From Prevotellaceae bacterium UBA1716 (GTDB taxonomy: Bacteria; Bacteroidota; Bacteroidia; Bacteroidales; Bacteroidaceae): 8,262 nucleotides of DNA. Below, piece after piece: positions 6,737 through 8,262 of the stretch. Position 1 is the stretch's first letter. Every line of letters starts with the position of its first letter. The DNA lies in the NCBI GenBank assembly GCA_002317225.1, contig DCIW01000050.1:1-8262 (forward strand), given 5' to 3'. The notes under the pieces were generated by a model. It was not told the origin of the DNA and did not search any database. It saw nothing but the letters and a program-made list of their open reading frames with translations. The translations under genes and the position numbers were made by a program.

Positions 6737-6760
6737 CGAATTATCGAACTATCGAATCTT
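6737..6760. repeat. Imperfect 8-base tandem repeat
   Basis: Three consecutive units, CGAATTAT, CGAACTAT and CGAATCTT, lie between the two GC-rich repeat copies in the rluD-ddl spacer. The remainder of the spacer (6677-6786) is AT-rich, and I see no TAnnTTTG promoter on the - strand in it. Confidence 0.6.
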
Positions 6761-6786
6761 TTAGCTATCCGCAAGGCAATTACAAC

Positions 6787-6822
6787 CCGGATGGCTGCCC
6801 CCATGGGGGATTAGGGGGCTGT
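6787..6822 (+). repeat. GC-rich 36-base repeat, copy 2
   Basis: Begins CCGGATGGCTGCCCCCATGG and ends AGGGGGCTGT; it is the inverted partner of copy 1 (6641-6676). It contains the perfect palindrome CCCCCATGGGGG (6798-6809). The last codons (Ala-Pro) and TAA stop of rluD (6811-6813) lie inside it, one base from the palindrome, so the repeat has supplied or replaced the end of the gene. Confidence 0.75.
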
Positions 6823-7878
6823 AGTCTGCCTCCATTTATTCAACAAATTTGTTATATCTTCTGGAAGTTCGGAATTGAACATCATCTCTTCCCCTGTGCG
6901 AGGATGAACGAATCCAAGAGTCTTAGCATGAAGCACTTGGCGGTTGCAGAGCTTGAAGCAATTCTCGATATACTGCTTGTACTTGGCAGTCTTCTCACCC
7001 TTGAGAATCTGATCGCCACCATAGCGAGCATCAGCAAAGAGAGGATGACCAAGATGACGCATGTGAGCACGAATCTGATGAGTGCGTCCAGTCTCGAGAA
7101 CACACTTCACGAGAGTGGTATAACCATAACGCTCAAGTACAAAATAATGGGTTACGGCATGCTTTCCCATGTCCGAATCGGGAGGGAACACAGCCATTCG
7201 CATACGGTCTTTGGGATCACGACCGATATTGCCCTCTATTCTGCCTTGATCCTCAACGAAGGTTCCCCAAACAAGGGCATTATATTCGCGTTTGGTAGTC
7301 TTGTTGAAGAACTGAAGTCCGAGTTTTGTCTTTGCATCAGCAGTCTTAGCCACCACGAGCAGTCCGCTTGTGTCCTTATCAATTCGGTGCACAAGACCAA
7401 TCTCGGGGTCGTTGATATCGTATTCGGGATTATCCTTGAAGTGCCAGGCGATAGCATTGAGCATAGTGCCCTTCCAATTGCCGAAACCAGGATGCACCAC
7501 CATTCCCGCAGGTTTGTTGATGACCATGAGGTCGCGGTCCTCATAGACGATGTCGAGAGGAATATCTTCGGGGATAATCTTGTTTTCGAAGTGTGGGCGG
7601 TCGAGCATCACCTGGACCACATCCATCGGCTTGACCTTATATGAGCGCTTGACTGGTTTGCCGTTTACAAGAATAAAACCAGCATCGGCAGCCTTCTGAA
7701 CTCGGTTGCGTGAGGTGTTTGACATTATCTCAAAGAGATATTTGTCAACACGCACCATCTTCAGACCTTTATCAGCAACAAATCGGTAATGCTCATAAAG
7801 GCCCGAAGACTCTTCATCATCCAGTTCTTCGGTATCTACCGCATCAAAGTTTTCTTCTAAATCGAAATCTTCAGTCAT
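6811..7878 (-). CDS. rluD: RluA/RluD-family 23S rRNA pseudouridine synthase
   Basis: A 355-residue enzyme converting uridine to pseudouridine in RNA. An acidic N-terminal tail (residues 2 to about 25, rich in Asp and Glu) precedes an S4 RNA-binding domain (about 41-99, with RVDKYL, SRNRVQKAADAGFILVNG and KPMD). The catalytic domain has INKPAGMVVHPG (120-131), the signature HRIDKDTSG (164-172) with catalytic Asp167, and GRTHQIRAHMRHLGHP (264-279). The S4 domain and overall layout fit RluD, which modifies helix 69 of 23S rRNA, but RluC-type targets cannot be excluded from sequence alone. The start is ATG 7878; a TTG one codon upstream directly abuts the preceding stop and is less likely. Only three bases separate it from the PASTA gene, so translation is probably coupled. 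The two final codons and the stop fall in a GC-rich repeat. Confidence 0.92.
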   Translation of the reverse strand: MTEDFDLEENFDAVDTEELDDEESSGLYEHYRFVADKGLKMVRVDKYLFEIMSNTSRNRVQKAADAGFILVNGKPVKRSYKVKPMDVVQVMLDRPHFENKIIPEDIPLDIVYEDRDLMVINKPAGMVVHPGFGNWKGTMLNAIAWHFKDNPEYDINDPEIGLVHRIDKDTSGLLVVAKTADAKTKLGLQFFNKTTKREYNALVWGTFVEDQGRIEGNIGRDPKDRMRMAVFPPDSDMGKHAVTHYFVLERYGYTTLVKCVLETGRTHQIRAHMRHLGHPLFADARYGGDQILKGEKTAKYKQYIENCFKLCNRQVLHAKTLGFVHPRTGEEMMFNSELPEDITNLLNKWRQTTAP

Positions 7879-7881
7879 CAA

Positions 7882-8262
7882 TTATTCAAAGTTAGGATCG
7901 TACTCTTTTTGCTCAACGATAGTGTCGAGTTCTACATCTGTGTACTCGATTCCAGCACCAACATAGAGAGTGAGCGGCTTAGACTTTGTAATCTTGTCGC
8001 CTGTGTACACCTTCTTGTTGCCCTGACGTACAGCGATGAGGAGTCCTTCCTGTTCGCCTTCGACCAATGAGTCGGGAGTGAAACGGAAACCGAGGTTAGT
8101 GAGGATAATCTTTGCCTCACGATACGAATGCTCACCTACGAGTTTTGGAATCTCAATGAGAGCCTCGTTCTCGTATCGAGTAACAAGGTAGACAATACGC
8201 CCAGACTTGATTTCTGTACCTGGTTTTGGAGACTGATCATACACAGCACCTGGGCGAACATC
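7882..8262 (-). CDS. PASTA-domain protein (5' end missing)
   Basis: C-terminal 126 residues of a gene that enters from the right edge; the N-terminus is outside the window. The visible part opens with the end of one PASTA domain (VYDQSPKPGTEIKSG then IVYLVT), followed by a second (IPKLVGEHSYREAKIILTNL to the PLTLYVG strand). An acidic tail of about 22 residues follows. PASTA domains bind uncrosslinked peptidoglycan or muropeptides and occur in Ser/Thr kinases and penicillin-binding proteins; Bacteroidetes also carry kinase-free PASTA proteins with one N-terminal membrane helix, which is my preferred reading given the rluD-ddl context. No kinase or transpeptidase part can be seen here, so this is inference. 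A GTG at 8244 is not the start, because PASTA-like sequence (DVRPGA) continues upstream of it to the edge. Confidence 0.88.
   Translation of the reverse strand, partial: DVRPGAVYDQSPKPGTEIKSGRIVYLVTRYENEALIEIPKLVGEHSYREAKIILTNLGFRFTPDSLVEGEQEGLLIAVRQGNKKVYTGDKITKSKPLTLYVGAGIEYTDVELDTIVEQKEYDPNFE

Noticed and set aside
6724..7644. 306-codon open frame on the + strand
   Set aside because: Antisense to rluD and running through the repeat-rich spacer; rluD has strong catalytic and S4 motifs, so this is a shadow.
7879..7881. TTG start for rluD one codon upstream
   Set aside because: An adjacent ATG at 7878 is the better start and still keeps the genes three bases apart.
8242..8244. GTG as the start of the PASTA protein
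   Set aside because: Domain-like codons continue to the window edge, so the gene is cut off there.

Overview
The window looks like chromosomal DNA from a member of the Bacteroidales, most likely Prevotella or a close relative. The grounds are: a promoter with the Bacteroidetes TTTG / TAnnTTTG layout ahead of the peptidase gene, little sign of Shine-Dalgarno sequences, a BspA-type leucine-rich-repeat protein, an S37-type peptidase ending in an 'YNLQGQK...GKIYIV' tail, a NigD-like lipoprotein with an acidic stretch after the lipid-bearing cysteine, and the gene order PASTA protein - rluD - ddl - acyltransferase. The genus is inference; the phylum-level call is firmer. No tRNA, rRNA, CRISPR array or complete mobile element is visible.

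Left part (1-3468, + strand): three exported proteins. A secreted BspA-type LRR protein (88-888) is followed after 77 bases by a small outer-membrane beta-barrel protein (966-1682). A separate promoter at 1717-1748 then serves a large secreted serine peptidase of the S37 type (1777-3468). All three have signal peptides. The first two genes are visibly richer in A+T than the rest and look like accessory surface genes.

Middle (3469-3774): a roughly 300-base spacer where the two gene sets converge. It holds an 8-base tandem repeat, a short stretch that reads like protein on the - strand but in broken frames, a 13-bp hairpin that folds properly only in + strand RNA (probable terminator of the peptidase gene), and a perfect 15-bp hairpin that overlaps the stop codon of the gene arriving from the right.

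Right part (3775-8262, - strand): five genes read right to left: a PASTA-domain protein cut by the window edge, an RluA/RluD-family pseudouridine synthase, D-alanine--D-alanine ligase, a PlsC/PlsB-type acyltransferase and a NigD-like lipoprotein. Spacing is 3 bases between the first two and a 20-base overlap between the last two, and I see no promoter in between, so they probably form one transcription unit devoted mainly to the cell envelope (peptidoglycan precursor, lipid, lipoprotein), with one rRNA-modifying enzyme. The spacers inside this unit are built from short repeats: two 36-base GC-rich copies in inverted orientation between rluD and ddl, an 8-base tandem array, a hairpin that contains the ddl stop codon, and a 13-base direct repeat that supplies the start region of the acyltransferase. 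These repeats, and their habit of abutting or overlapping stop and start codons, are the most unusual aspect of the window. I found no clear evidence of an entirely new multi-gene system.
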